Source: Cryobacterium tepidiphilum | GTDB lineage: Bacteria; Actinomycetota; Actinomycetes; Actinomycetales; Microbacteriaceae | Length of the DNA: 60,810 nt | NCBI RefSeq assembly: GCF_003716325.1 | Contig: NZ_RDSR01000019.1 | Span: forward strand, 1-60,810 | Direction: 5' to 3' | In this document: positions 1 through 8,647 of the stretch, piece after piece | Numbering within the stretch: position 1 is the stretch's first letter | Layout: every line of letters starts with the position of its first letter | The notes under the pieces: generated by a model | What the model was told of the DNA's origin: nothing | Seen by the model: the letters and a program-made list of their open reading frames with translations, nothing else | The model's database searches: none | Position numbers and translations under genes: made by a program

Positions 1-743
1 AGGAGGTCTTCTTCGAACGCGGCCCACGCCTCGGCGGGGAGGGTGCCGGCCTGGTCGATGATGACCTGCGCGTGCCGGTAACCGATCCGCCCCTCCGACA
101 GGGCGGCCATGGTGGCGGGGAGGTCGTGGGCCAGGGCGCGGCTCTCGTGGATGAGCGTGTCCGCGGCGCCCTGCGACAGCGACAGCCGGGCGGCGACCTC
201 GGACACGAACACGCGCCGGGCCCACTCGGTGCGTTCCGCCGGGGACAGCCCGGCGTCGCGGTTCACGAACTCGTCCGAGACCTCCGACCACAGCCTCGCC
301 TGGTCGATCGCCCGGGCCCGATCGGCCGCCATCATGGCCAGGGCCGCCTCGTTCTGCGCGACGTCGTCGAGGAGGACATCCAACCGGTCCGCGTACCCGT
401 CAGGCAGGCCGCCGGCCAGCAACGCCCCGGTCCGGGCGGCGTCCTCGGCGTCGCGGACCGACGCGCGAACCAGCTCCTCCGGGATCACGTCTTCCGGATC
501 GACCCACTGCTCGGCGGATTCCTCGGCCCAGCGCTGCAACCACTCGTCCCACGGCTCACCCGCGAACGGATCCGGCCCCAACGCCGCCAACTCCGCCGCG
601 ACGTCGTCGGGCAGCGCGGCACCGGGCAAGGCAACGCCGGGCTGGCTGCCGGAGTGGCTGCCGGGAGGCCGACCCGGCGGCGCGCCGGGAGGAGCAGCTA
701 CCTCGGCACCGAGCGGGTGAGAGAACCTCAATGATTCATCCAT
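1..743 (-). CDS. DUF222 domain protein, HNH endonuclease family, N-terminal part (runs off window)
   Basis: An open frame runs from an ATG at 743 leftward off the window without a stop, giving about 247 residues. After a Gly/Pro-rich start it reads as the DUF222 region: helices with motifs such as VAARLSLSQGAAD and GRIGYRHAQVIIDQ, which are typical of the actinobacterial DUF222 proteins that usually end in an HNH nuclease domain. The HNH part lies outside the window. These proteins are multicopy in many actinobacteria and their cellular role is not settled. A second, differently built member sits at the right edge of the window. Function beyond family membership is not inferred. Confidence 0.8.
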   Translation of the reverse strand, partial: MDESLRFSHPLGAEVAAPPGAPPGRPPGSHSGSQPGVALPGAALPDDVAAELAALGPDPFAGEPWDEWLQRWAEESAEQWVDPEDVIPEELVRASVRDAEDAARTGALLAGGLPDGYADRLDVLLDDVAQNEAALAMMAADRARAIDQARLWSEVSDEFVNRDAGLSPAERTEWARRVFVSEVAARLSLSQGAADTLIHESRALAHDLPATMAALSEGRIGYRHAQVIIDQAGTLPAEAWAAFEEDL

Positions 744-842
744 GGCACCAGTGAACACCACACCACCGACATTCCCGTCCGTCTGTCCTGCTGAGCACAG
801 GCATCCGCTGAAACACGCACGTTGGCGTGCCGTGCTAGACAA

Positions 843-1073
843 ATGAGTGTGACTGCAGACGATCCCGGCAGGCACCTGCCTGTAAAGGTGGGCGCCGCAG
901 CGGCGGCGCTCAGCGCCATCGTGGCCATCCTCGCGCTCATCGTTCTGGACGTGCAGATTCCGGCATACGCGACGGTTCTGTTGATCCTGATCGTGAGTGC
1001 CGCCGCGGGCCTGACCGCTGGGATCGCTGCGCGGAAGAACCGTTCGTCTACCGGAGTCCCAAACCGACCGTGA
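843..1073 (+). CDS. Small two-helix membrane protein
   Basis: A 76-residue protein with two predicted membrane helices (about residues 16-38 and 43-65) and a basic C-terminus. An upstream in-frame TTG at 822 is possible. An in-frame GTG at 849 lies 7 nt after a TAGACA hexamer (836-841), a spacing that would fit a leaderless start two codons downstream. No family is recognised. It stands alone between the DUF222 gene and the divergently oriented PPC-domain gene, so the context gives no clue to its role. Confidence 0.55.
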   Translation: MSVTADDPGRHLPVKVGAAAAALSAIVAILALIVLDVQIPAYATVLLILIVSAAAGLTAGIAARKNRSSTGVPNRP

Positions 1074-1113
1074 CAGGCACTGGCGTTCGGCGACGCCAAC
1101 CGCCTAGGGCCTC

Positions 1114-1581
1114 CTATCCGCCGACCTCCCCGTTTGACCGGGCCAGGTCGATCAGCGCCAACCCGAATTCGGGCCGGTACGTCTTCCGCAGCTGGGCGGG
1201 CGATTCCCGGATGATGACCTCCAGCGTCGGCCACACATGCCCCTCCATGAGGTGTCCACCCCGCGTCGTGCCATCCGACAGTCCGAGCACCGCGTGCAGG
1301 TGCAGCTGCGGCCCCTTCTCCGACCCCGCGATGTCACCGACCAGCGAGAGCGCCTCGCACTGCTCATCCACCGGAATGCGCCGGTAGTCATTCCGGTCAC
1401 GGTCGAACCAGCCCACGACCGCCCGTTCGAAGGCGCCCACCGCCGTCACCTGCGCGGCCTCGAGTTCGTGTTCCCGCGCGAAGGCCGCGAGCGTCGCCAC
1501 CGCTTCGTCGCCGACGTCGAGCACGACCACGAACGTCGAGGACCCCTCACCGGCCGAATCATCGATGTGCTTCCACTGCAT
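1114..1581 (-). CDS. PPC (DUF296) domain-containing DNA-binding protein
   Basis: A 155-residue protein that is essentially one PPC/DUF296 domain, the fold shared with plant AT-hook proteins and seen as stand-alone bacterial proteins. The central GFxxxxxDYRRIPV-like segment and the run of histidines (QLHLHAVLG then RGGHLMEGHVWPTLE) match the family's core trimer and metal-site region. The start at 1581 is chosen because GAAGGAG lies 7 nt upstream; an ATG 11 codons earlier has no such site. Bacterial members are often annotated as DNA-binding, but the molecular function is uncertain. Single-gene unit. Confidence 0.8.
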   Translation of the reverse strand: MQWKHIDDSAGEGSSTFVVVLDVGDEAVATLAAFAREHELEAAQVTAVGAFERAVVGWFDRDRNDYRRIPVDEQCEALSLVGDIAGSEKGPQLHLHAVLGLSDGTTRGGHLMEGHVWPTLEVIIRESPAQLRKTYRPEFGLALIDLARSNGEVGG

Positions 1582-1639
1582 GACGCGCTCCTTCCGCCTC
1601 GTCGTACCGATCACACTACGACGTGCGATTCGCGCGCTC

Positions 1640-1645
1640 TAGAAT
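1640..1645 (+). promoter_or_regulatory. -10 element TAGAAT of a leaderless promoter
   Basis: TAGAAT ends 6 nt before the ATG at 1652. Transcription would then begin at or next to the A of the start codon, and there is no Shine-Dalgarno sequence. Confidence 0.6.
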
Positions 1646-1651
1646 CGGCCC

Positions 1652-2131
1652 ATGGCTCGCCTCGTGGTCGTTCTTCCGCTGACTCCGCTTCAGACGAATT
1701 CGAGTTTCGCCGTGCACGACTGGCCGCTGCACATCACAGTGCTCGCGCCATTCACAACGGATGCCGCCCGGCACGACATCATCGACGCCATCGCATCCGC
1801 CGCGTCGGGTGAAACCGCCATCACTGCCGTCGCCGGAGCAGACGCCCTGTTCGGGAGGCGCCACAACGTTCCCGTGACGCTCGTCGAAGAGAACGCGGCG
1901 CTCATCCGTTTGCACCTCGCCCTGATCGACACCGTTCGGCCGATCGCCTCGTCCCCCGACGAGCCCGCCTTCACCGGCGCCGAGTTCCGGCCGCACGTGA
2001 CGAAGAAACACCACGGGCGCGTGCGCGCCGGCGACAAACTCGCGCTCACTCAGGTCGCCCTCGTCGACATGGCCCCGCGCTCCGCTCCTGGCGGCCGTTC
2101 CGTGCTCGCCACCTTCCCCCTGACCCGCTAG
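1652..2131 (+). CDS. 2'-5' RNA ligase / LigT-like cyclic phosphodiesterase family protein
   Basis: A 159-residue protein with the two HxT motifs of the 2H phosphoesterase superfamily: HIT in PLHITVLAPF near residue 26 and HVT in RPHVTKKHHGR near residue 114. Members hydrolyse 2',3'-cyclic phosphates or related RNA ends; the substrate here cannot be told. A TANNNT hexamer 6 nt upstream and no ribosome site suggest a leaderless message. Its stop codon shares the tetranucleotide CTAG (2128-2131) with the stop of the convergent downstream gene. Confidence 0.85.
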   Translation: MARLVVVLPLTPLQTNSSFAVHDWPLHITVLAPFTTDAARHDIIDAIASAASGETAITAVAGADALFGRRHNVPVTLVEENAALIRLHLALIDTVRPIASSPDEPAFTGAEFRPHVTKKHHGRVRAGDKLALTQVALVDMAPRSAPGGRSVLATFPLTR

Positions 2132-2430
2132 TCGACCTCGTCGTCGTCCCCCTCACCGGAGGCGACAACGCCCTGGTCGTGCCCGTCGTCGCCGCGGGGC
2201 ACCCCGGTGCCACCCAGGTTGGTCGCGGTGTAGTCCTGACCGCCAGAGAGCACACCGCCCATCGTGCCGGCATACCCAGACCCCGCAACGGTCTCTCCCC
2301 CGGCGGCGGCGCCCGTGCTCGGCGCGCCCTGGCCCAGCTCATCCGCCTTCTCTTCATCGGTCAGCGGGATGTCGCCCTCGCCCACCTGGCCGGTGGGGCC
2401 GTCGGGCAGGTCGTTCGTGTTCGTGTCCAT
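2128..2430 (-). CDS. Small acidic Gly-rich hypothetical protein
   Basis: About 100 residues, low complexity, rich in Gly, Asp and Thr, ending in an acidic DDDEVD tail. It has no membrane segment, signal peptide or recognisable domain. The start at 2430 is chosen because AAGGA precedes it (AGGAAGGATCCCGCG); an ATG nine codons earlier lacks a site. The pattern resembles short disordered actinobacterial proteins of unknown role. It converges on and overlaps the LigT-like gene by its stop codon. Confidence 0.6.
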   Translation of the reverse strand: MDTNTNDLPDGPTGQVGEGDIPLTDEEKADELGQGAPSTGAAAGGETVAGSGYAGTMGGVLSGGQDYTATNLGGTGVPRGDDGHDQGVVASGEGDDDEVD

Positions 2431-2622
2431 CGCGGGATCCTTCCTCAGCCTGTGCACTCCGGTCTAACACGTCCGAGCGCGAATGGGGTCCCCAGCCCGA
2501 ACCCCGGAGGAACCGAAGCTCGTTAGGCTAGTCGCGGCGGCGCCAAGAGCGCCCCAAAGTCCAGATCATTCCCACGATTCCCGGGCATCCCGGCGAACCG
2601 TTCAACGAGAAGAGAGAAGCCA

Positions 2623-5181
2623 GTGCCAGGAGAGAACCTCACTCGGGTCGAAGCCCAGGAACGCAGCGCCCTGATCACGGTCCACGACTACGACGTCACC
2701 CTCGACCTCACGACCGGCCCCGAGACGTTCTCCAGCACCACCACGGTGCGGTTCACCGCGAAGGCGGGCGCCTCCACGTTCATCGACGCGATCACCCGCC
2801 GCGTGCACTCGGTGACCCTCAACGGCACCGAGCTCGACCCGGCCGGCGTGAGCGACGGCATCCGTATTCAGCTCGACGACCTCGCCGACGAGAACGAGCT
2901 GACCGTCGTCGCCGACGCCGTCTACACCAACACCGGCGAGGGTCTGCACCGCTTCGTCGACCCGGTCGACAACGAGGTCTACCTCTACAGCCAGTTCGAG
3001 GTGCCCGACTCGCGCCGCATGTTCGCCGTGTTCGAGCAGCCCGACCTGAAGGCCACCTTCCGGTTCACGGTGACCGCGCCCGCCGACTGGCAGGTCGTCT
3101 CCAACTCGCACACGCCCGAACCAACGGATGCGACGCCTGCCGCCGATGGAAGCGCCCGCAAGACCTGGGCCTTCGAACCGACCCAGGTGATGTCGAGCTA
3201 CATCACTGCGCTTATCGCCGGCCCGTACGCCGTCACCCGCAGCGAGCTCACCTCCAGCGACGGCCGCACCATCCCCCTCGGCATCTTCAGCCGCAAGAGC
3301 CTGTTCGAGTACCTCGACGCCGACTACATCTTCGAGAAGACCCGCCAGGGCTTCGCGTACTACGAGGAGAAGTTCAACTTCCCCTACCCGTTCCCCAAGT
3401 ACGACCAGCTGTTCGTGCCCGAGTTCAACGCGGGCGCCATGGAGAACGCCGGCGCGGTCACCTTCACCGAGACCTACGTGTTCCGCTCCAAGGTCACCGA
3501 CGCGATCAAGGAGCGCCGCGTCGTCACCATCCTGCACGAGCTCGCGCACATGTGGTTCGGCGACCTCGTCACCATGAAGTGGTGGAACGACCTCTGGCTG
3601 AACGAGTCGTTCGCCGAGTGGGCGTCCACCATCGCCACCGCCGAGGCCACCGAGTGGACCGAGGCGTGGACCACCTTCGCCGCGATGGAGAAGAGCTGGG
3701 CGTACCGGCAGGACCAGCTGCCCTCCACGCACCCCGTCGTCGCCACCATCAACGACCTCGAAGACGTGCAGGTCAACTTCGACGGCATCACCTACGCCAA
3801 GGGCGGCTCGGTGCTCAAGCAGCTCGCCGCCTGGGTGGGCATCGACGCGTTCTTCGCGGGCGTCGGCTCCTACTTCGCCAAGCACCAGTGGGGCAACACC
3901 GAGCTCCGCGACCTCCTGGTCGAGCTCGAGGCCGCCAGCGGCCGCGACCTCACCGAGTGGGCGAAACTGTGGCTCGAGACGGCGGGCGTCAACACGCTGC
4001 GCCCCGAGATCGAGGTCGACGACTCCGGCATCATCACGGGCTTCGCCGTGCTGCAGTCTGCCGCCACCGACTACCCCACCATCCGCCCGCACCGCCTCGC
4101 CATCGGCTTCTACAACCTCCGTGGGGGCAAACTGGTGCGCGACACCCGCGTCGAACTCGACGTGAACGGCGAGCGAACGGATGTCGCGGAGCTCGTCGGC
4201 CAGGCCCGTCCCGACCTCGTGCTGCTGAACGACGACGACCTCGCCTACGCGAAGATCCGGCTCGACGAGGCGTCGCTCGCCGTCGCCATCGAGAACCTCG
4301 CGGCGATCGAGAGCCCCCTGGCCCGCTCGCTCGTCTGGGGCTCGGTGTGGGATTCGACGCGCGACGCCGAAACCTCACCGCGCGACTTCGTGCGGCTGGT
4401 GCTGAACAACATCGCGACCGAGACCGAGTCCACCACGCTCCGCACGGTGCTCGGCCAGGTCGTGCTCGCGGCGACGCAGTACGTGGCACCGGAGCACCGC
4501 GACGAGGTCGTCACCGAGGTGGGCGACGCGCTGCTGCGGCTCGCACGCGAAGCCGAGGCGGGAAGCGACGCGCAGTTCCAGTTCGTGAAGTTCCTCGCAT
4601 CCGTTGCGTCGACCGACGAGCAGCTTGACGCCGTCCAGTCGCTCCGCGACGGCTCGGGTGCGCTGCCCGGACTGGACATCGACACCGACCTGGACTGGGA
4701 GCTGCTGATCGCCCTGGTCGCCGGCGGCAAGGCCGACGCGACCGAGATCGACGCCACCCTGGCGAAGGACAACACCGCCACGGGCGTGCAGTCCGCCGCG
4801 CAGGCCCGTGCGGCGATCCCCACGGCTGACGGCAAGCAGGCCGCCTGGGCGTCACTCATCGACGTGGACACGGCGCCGAACACCATCGTGCGGGTGACCG
4901 CCGCCGGGTTCCAGCGCGCAAGCGACACGGCGCTGCTCGCGCCGTTCGTGCCGGTGTACTTCGACATGCTCCAGCGGATCTGGGAGAAGCGCAGCTACGC
5001 CATCGCCGAGAAGCTCGTCGGTGGCCTGTACCCGGCACCGCTCGCCAACCAGGAGCTCGTCAACGCGACGCGCAGCTGGCTCGACGCCAACCCGCAGCCG
5101 CCGGCGCTCCGCCGCCTGGTCGTCGAGAACCTCGCCGGCGTCGAGCGCGCCCTGGCCGTGCAGGCCCGCGACCGCAGCTAG
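2623..5181 (+). CDS. pepN: Aminopeptidase N, M1 family zinc metallopeptidase
   Basis: 852 residues, the usual length for actinobacterial PepN. The exopeptidase motif GAMEN is at 271-275 and the zinc site HELAH at 305-309, with the third ligand Glu328 in WLNESFAEW, so HExxHx18E is complete. The C-terminal half is the helical ERAP1-like domain. It removes N-terminal residues from peptides in the cytoplasm during peptide turnover. The start is the GTG at 2623, after an AG-rich stretch (GAGAAGAGAGAAG). A TAGGCT hexamer near 2524 could be the promoter -10, giving a leader of about 90 nt. Transcribed toward the MscS gene but separated from it by a long palindrome. Confidence 0.95.
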   Translation: MPGENLTRVEAQERSALITVHDYDVTLDLTTGPETFSSTTTVRFTAKAGASTFIDAITRRVHSVTLNGTELDPAGVSDGIRIQLDDLADENELTVVADAVYTNTGEGLHRFVDPVDNEVYLYSQFEVPDSRRMFAVFEQPDLKATFRFTVTAPADWQVVSNSHTPEPTDATPAADGSARKTWAFEPTQVMSSYITALIAGPYAVTRSELTSSDGRTIPLGIFSRKSLFEYLDADYIFEKTRQGFAYYEEKFNFPYPFPKYDQLFVPEFNAGAMENAGAVTFTETYVFRSKVTDAIKERRVVTILHELAHMWFGDLVTMKWWNDLWLNESFAEWASTIATAEATEWTEAWTTFAAMEKSWAYRQDQLPSTHPVVATINDLEDVQVNFDGITYAKGGSVLKQLAAWVGIDAFFAGVGSYFAKHQWGNTELRDLLVELEAASGRDLTEWAKLWLETAGVNTLRPEIEVDDSGIITGFAVLQSAATDYPTIRPHRLAIGFYNLRGGKLVRDTRVELDVNGERTDVAELVGQARPDLVLLNDDDLAYAKIRLDEASLAVAIENLAAIESPLARSLVWGSVWDSTRDAETSPRDFVRLVLNNIATETESTTLRTVLGQVVLAATQYVAPEHRDEVVTEVGDALLRLAREAEAGSDAQFQFVKFLASVASTDEQLDAVQSLRDGSGALPGLDIDTDLDWELLIALVAGGKADATEIDATLAKDNTATGVQSAAQARAAIPTADGKQAAWASLIDVDTAPNTIVRVTAAGFQRASDTALLAPFVPVYFDMLQRIWEKRSYAIAEKLVGGLYPAPLANQELVNATRSWLDANPQPPALRRLVVENLAGVERALAVQARDRS

Positions 5182-5211
5182 CCGCGCCCGGGCTCGCCCC
5201 TCGCCCGATCC

Positions 5212-5279
5212 CCGTGTGAGGGGACAACTCTTCCTAGTGCCGAGGCCGCCACACTAGGGAAAGGTGTCCCCTCACACGG
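5212..5279. repeat. Intergenic 60-bp palindromic element, copy A
   Basis: The outer arms CCGTGTGAGGGGACA (5212-5226) and TGTCCCCTCACACGG (5265-5279) are perfectly complementary over 15 bp. Inner arms CCTAGT (5233) and ACTAGG (5253) nest inside. From GTGAGGGG to CCCCTCAC is exactly 60 bp (5216-5275), and the spacings 17, 20 and 15 between the four blocks are identical in the copy at 47896-47955. It lies between pepN and mscS and could act as a terminator or a protein-binding repeat. Confidence 0.8.
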
Positions 5280-5285
5280 CGCTGC

Positions 5286-5309
5286 GGCGACGTACAGGGC
5301 GACGTACAG
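5286..5309. repeat. Tandem 12-bp duplication upstream of mscS
   Basis: GGCGACGTACAG is present twice head to tail (5286-5297 and 5298-5309), directly before the promoter region of the MscS gene. It may be a simple replication duplication or a double binding site. Confidence 0.7.
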
Positions 5310-5345
5310 GAGGTGCGCAGTGGCCACTCGTAAACTGTCCTTCAT

Positions 5346-6347
5346 ATGAAAATGGACTCCCTCTGGACGGCATTCACCGATCTCTTTGACGCCAAACACA
5401 TGGCCGACCTGCTGATGAAGGTCATCGTGATTGTCGTCATCATCGCGGTCGCCCTCCTGCTGCGCTGGCTGCTGCACTTCGTGATCGACCGCGTCGTTCG
5501 GCAGATCGTCTCCGGCGCCAAGAAGAAGCAGAACGTCACGGACACGCAGGCGCTGGCAGCCTCGCCGCTGGCGACGGTGCGACTCGTTCAACGCGCACGC
5601 ACCCTGGGGTCGGTGCTGACCAACATCGTCAACGTCCTCATCTTCGTCATCGCGGTGCTTGCGATCGTGCACACCATCAGCGCTGCCATCCTCGGCTCGT
5701 TCGCTCTCCTCACCGCCGCCGTCGGCGCCGGCCTCGGTTTCGGCGCCCAGAACATCGTGAAGGACGTGCTCAACGGCCTGTTCATGGTCGTGGAGGACCA
5801 GGTCGGGGTCGGCGACATCGTCGACGTGGGTTTCGCGACCGGCGTCGTTGAAGAGGTCGGCATCCGCATCACCAAGGTGCGCGACGTCGACGGCACCCTC
5901 TGGTTCGTGCGCAACGGCGAGATCCTTCGAACGGGCAACATGTCGCAGGGCTGGGCGAGAGTGATCGTCGACCTGCCGATCCCGTACACGTCCGACGTGG
6001 AGGCGGTGCAGGCCGCGATGCTCGAGAGCGCCTCCGAGTTGGCCAAGACCCCGAAGTGGCGCCACCTCGTTCTGGAGAAGCCCGAGATCTGGGGTCTCGA
6101 GACCATCTCCGCTGAGGCCCTGGTGACCCGACTTGTCGTCAAGACCCGGGTATCGGCCAAGTGGGACTTCGCCCGGGCACTCCGGCTCCACCTGAAGCAG
6201 GCCCTGGATAGTATGGGCACGTCGCTGACCCCGCTCAATGCCGTCGTGATGACGGGAATGGACGGCGCAACCGCAGTGGAGGCCGCGACGGAGGCGGCCG
6301 AGGCATCCGCTGCTTCGAAGACAACGGGAGCAAAACGTGGCGACTGA
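5346..6347 (+). CDS. mscS: MscS-family mechanosensitive ion channel
   Basis: 333 residues. Three membrane segments (about 25-47, 90-112 and 118-138) are followed by the pore-lining TM3 pattern with glycines and alanines (AVGAGLGFGAQNIVKDVLNG) and the beta-domain sequence starting VVEDQVGVGDIV. This is the MscS fold, which releases solutes during hypo-osmotic shock at the cytoplasmic membrane. The C-terminal tail is Ala/Thr-rich. TAAACT (5331-5336) lies 9 nt before the ATG, so the leader is very short. The end overlaps the GTG of the haemoglobin gene by 11 nt, indicating co-translation. Confidence 0.92.
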   Translation: MKMDSLWTAFTDLFDAKHMADLLMKVIVIVVIIAVALLLRWLLHFVIDRVVRQIVSGAKKKQNVTDTQALAASPLATVRLVQRARTLGSVLTNIVNVLIFVIAVLAIVHTISAAILGSFALLTAAVGAGLGFGAQNIVKDVLNGLFMVVEDQVGVGDIVDVGFATGVVEEVGIRITKVRDVDGTLWFVRNGEILRTGNMSQGWARVIVDLPIPYTSDVEAVQAAMLESASELAKTPKWRHLVLEKPEIWGLETISAEALVTRLVVKTRVSAKWDFARALRLHLKQALDSMGTSLTPLNAVVMTGMDGATAVEAATEAAEASAASKTTGAKRGD

Positions 6348-6771
6348 ACCGGCTGGCGTGCACCTGCGCACGGGCGCGAACGGGCAATCCGCGCTGCCGA
6401 CCCTGTACGACGAGGTCGGCGGCTATGCGTTCTTCGAGAAGCTGGTCGACGATTTCTACCGCGGCGTCGCCGACGACCCGGTGCTCCGGCCGATGTATCC
6501 CGAGGAGGACCTGGCGCCCGCTGCGCACCGGTTCACCCTGTTCCTCGTGCAGTACTGGGGCGGCCCCGGCACCTACAGCGAGCAGCGCGGGCACCCCCGG
6601 CTGCGGATGCGCCACCAGCCGTTCACGGTCAACCCTGACGCCCGCGACCGGTGGCTCGGGCATATGCGCAGCGCCCTCGACAACGCGCAGCTGCCCCCTA
6701 TGCAGGACGCCGCGCTGTGGGACTATATGGACAGGGCAGCGCACGCGATGGTCAACACCTTCGAGGCCTGA
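6337..6771 (+). CDS. glbO: Group II truncated haemoglobin (GlbO-like)
   Basis: 144 residues starting at a GTG inside the end of mscS. The family landmarks are visible: LYDEVGGYAFFEKLVDDFY, the YPEEDL turn, the QYWGGPGTYSEQRGHPRLRMRH segment with the Trp and Tyr of the distal side and the proximal His, and the final ALWDYM helix. Group II globins bind oxygen and are implicated in nitric oxide or redox defence. No separate promoter is evident, so it is probably expressed with mscS. Confidence 0.93.
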   Translation: MATEPAGVHLRTGANGQSALPTLYDEVGGYAFFEKLVDDFYRGVADDPVLRPMYPEEDLAPAAHRFTLFLVQYWGGPGTYSEQRGHPRLRMRHQPFTVNPDARDRWLGHMRSALDNAQLPPMQDAALWDYMDRAAHAMVNTFEA

Positions 6772-6817
6772 CGCCCCTCGGGCCGGGCTGCGCGCCGGCG
6801 TCTGACGAAGGAGTGCG

Positions 6818-8491
6818 ATGAGCCAGCGAACCGGCCGGCCGGTCACCGAAGCGGATGTCATCGTGGTCGGGGCAGGATTGGCCGGCCTCGTGGCGACGGC
6901 TGAGCTCATCGACGCGGGCACGCGCGTGCTGCTCGTGGAACAGGAGCCGGCGGCATCCGTTGGCGGTCAGGCGTGGTGGTCGTTCGGCGGGCTGTTCCTC
7001 GTCGAGTCCCCCGAGCAGCGGCGCCTCGGCGTGCGGGACTCGCTGGACCTGGCCCGGCAGGACTGGTTCGGGACCGCCGGGTTCGACCGCCCGGAGGACT
7101 ACTGGCCCAGGCAGTGGGCCGAGGCGTATCTCGACTTCGCCGCCGGTGAGAAGCGTGCGTGGCTGCGGCAGCAGGGCCTGAGCTTCTTCCCGGTGGTCGG
7201 TTGGGCGGAGCGCGGCGGATATCTGGCCTCCGGCCCGGGCAATTCCGTCCCGCGCTTCCACATCGCCTGGGGTACCGGGCCCGGCGTGCTCGACCCCTTC
7301 CTGAAGCGGGTGCGCGCCGGCGTGGCCGACGGCCTCGTCACCCCACTGCACCGACACCGCGTCGACGAGCTCATCGTGGAAAGCGGTGCCGTCGTGGGCG
7401 TGCGCGGCGGCGTGCTGTCCGCCAGCAATGCCGCCCGCGGTGTGCCGAGCAACCGGCACGTGCTTCGTGATTTCGAGCTGCGCGCCGGCGCCGTGGTCGT
7501 CGCGAGCGGCGGCATCGGCGGCAGCCTCGACCTGGTGCGCGCCCAATGGCCGGAGCGCATGGGCAAGGCCCCGCGCAGCATGCTGTCCGGCGTGCCCGCG
7601 CACGTCGACGGGCGGATGCTCGCCATCACCCAGCAGGCGGGCGCCCATCTCATCAACGGCGACCGGATGTGGCACTACGCCGAGGGGATCACCAACTGGG
7701 ACCCGGTGTGGCCGCGCCACGGCATCCGCATTCTGCCCGGTCCCTCCTCGCTGTGGTTCGACGCGACCGGCAACCGGCTCCCGGTTCCCCTGTTCCCCGG
7801 GTTCGACACGCTCGGCACCGTGGAGCACATCGCGGCAACCGGGTACGCGCACAGCTGGTTCGTGCTGACGCAGAAAATCATCGAGAAGGAGTTCGCGCTG
7901 TCGGGCAGCGAGCAGAACCCCGACCTGACCGGCAAAGACGTCAAACTCCTCGCCCGCAGGGTGGGGCCGGGCGCGCCGGGTCCGGTGGAGGCGTTCAAGG
8001 AGAAGGGCGCCGACTTCGTGGTGGCCGAGACGCTCCAGGAGCTGTTCGAGGGCATGCAGCGCCTCTCCCCGGAGGTGCAGATCGATGTCGAGCGGATGCG
8101 AGACGAGATCATCGCGCGCGACCGCCAGCTCGACAACGATGTCAGCAAGGATGCGCAGCTGAATGCGATCCGGCAGGCGCGACACTACCTCGGCGACAAG
8201 CTCATCCGCGTGGCCAGCCCGCACAAGATCCTCGATCCGACGAACGGGCCGCTCATCGCCGTGAAGCTGCACCTGCTCACCCGCAAGAGCCTCGGCGGCA
8301 TCGAGACCGACCTGTCGGGCCGGGTACTCGCCCGCGTCGGTCATCCCATTCCGGGCCTGTATGCGGCCGGGGAGGCGAGCGGGTTCGGCGGGGGCGGCAT
8401 GCACGGCTACCGCGCGCTCGAGGGCACGTTCCTCGGTGGATGCCTGTTCTCCGGTCGCACCGCCGGTCGCGCCGCCGCCGCTGGGCTCTGA
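6818..8491 (+). CDS. FAD-binding dehydrogenase (KstD/fumarate reductase flavoprotein-like)
   Basis: 557 residues. The dinucleotide motif VVGAGLAGL is at 16-24, and the C-terminal FAD loop GLYAAGEASGFGGGG is near residue 520. The whole layout matches the conserved actinobacterial 'FAD-binding dehydrogenase' proteins related to 3-ketosteroid delta1-dehydrogenases. The electron acceptor and substrate are unknown, and no steroid genes surround it. AAGGAG lies 7 nt before the ATG. It follows the haemoglobin gene by 46 nt in the same direction and may belong to the same transcript. Confidence 0.85.
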   Translation: MSQRTGRPVTEADVIVVGAGLAGLVATAELIDAGTRVLLVEQEPAASVGGQAWWSFGGLFLVESPEQRRLGVRDSLDLARQDWFGTAGFDRPEDYWPRQWAEAYLDFAAGEKRAWLRQQGLSFFPVVGWAERGGYLASGPGNSVPRFHIAWGTGPGVLDPFLKRVRAGVADGLVTPLHRHRVDELIVESGAVVGVRGGVLSASNAARGVPSNRHVLRDFELRAGAVVVASGGIGGSLDLVRAQWPERMGKAPRSMLSGVPAHVDGRMLAITQQAGAHLINGDRMWHYAEGITNWDPVWPRHGIRILPGPSSLWFDATGNRLPVPLFPGFDTLGTVEHIAATGYAHSWFVLTQKIIEKEFALSGSEQNPDLTGKDVKLLARRVGPGAPGPVEAFKEKGADFVVAETLQELFEGMQRLSPEVQIDVERMRDEIIARDRQLDNDVSKDAQLNAIRQARHYLGDKLIRVASPHKILDPTNGPLIAVKLHLLTRKSLGGIETDLSGRVLARVGHPIPGLYAAGEASGFGGGGMHGYRALEGTFLGGCLFSGRTAGRAAAAGL

Positions 8492-8534
8492 CCCCGGTAT
8501 CCGACCGCGCCTCGACTGTCGCGCCCCTGCCGTA

Positions 8535-8604
8535 TGCAGGAGCCCACCGGCGTGTCGCCACCGAACCGCCCGGATCCGGGCCCCGACACACCTCCGCTCC
8601 TGCA
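8535..8604. terminator. Large imperfect hairpin between convergent genes
   Basis: TGCAGGAGC (8535-8543) pairs with GCTCCTGCA (8596-8604). Inside lie TGTCG/CGACA and the perfect 14-bp palindrome GCCCGGATCCGGGC (8568-8581). It sits in the 157-bp gap where two genes converge, so a bidirectional terminator is the simplest reading. There is no U-tract. Confidence 0.5.
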
Positions 8605-8647
8605 AATGGCACCGGACCGGAGCTTGCCGGCGAGCGGGGATCGGCCA

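Noticed and set aside
2602..4092. Long minus-strand open frame opposite pepN
   Set aside because: It is the high-GC mirror of the pepN frame; composition is Val/Gly/Asp/Arg-rich without family motifs, and pepN is complete on the other strand.
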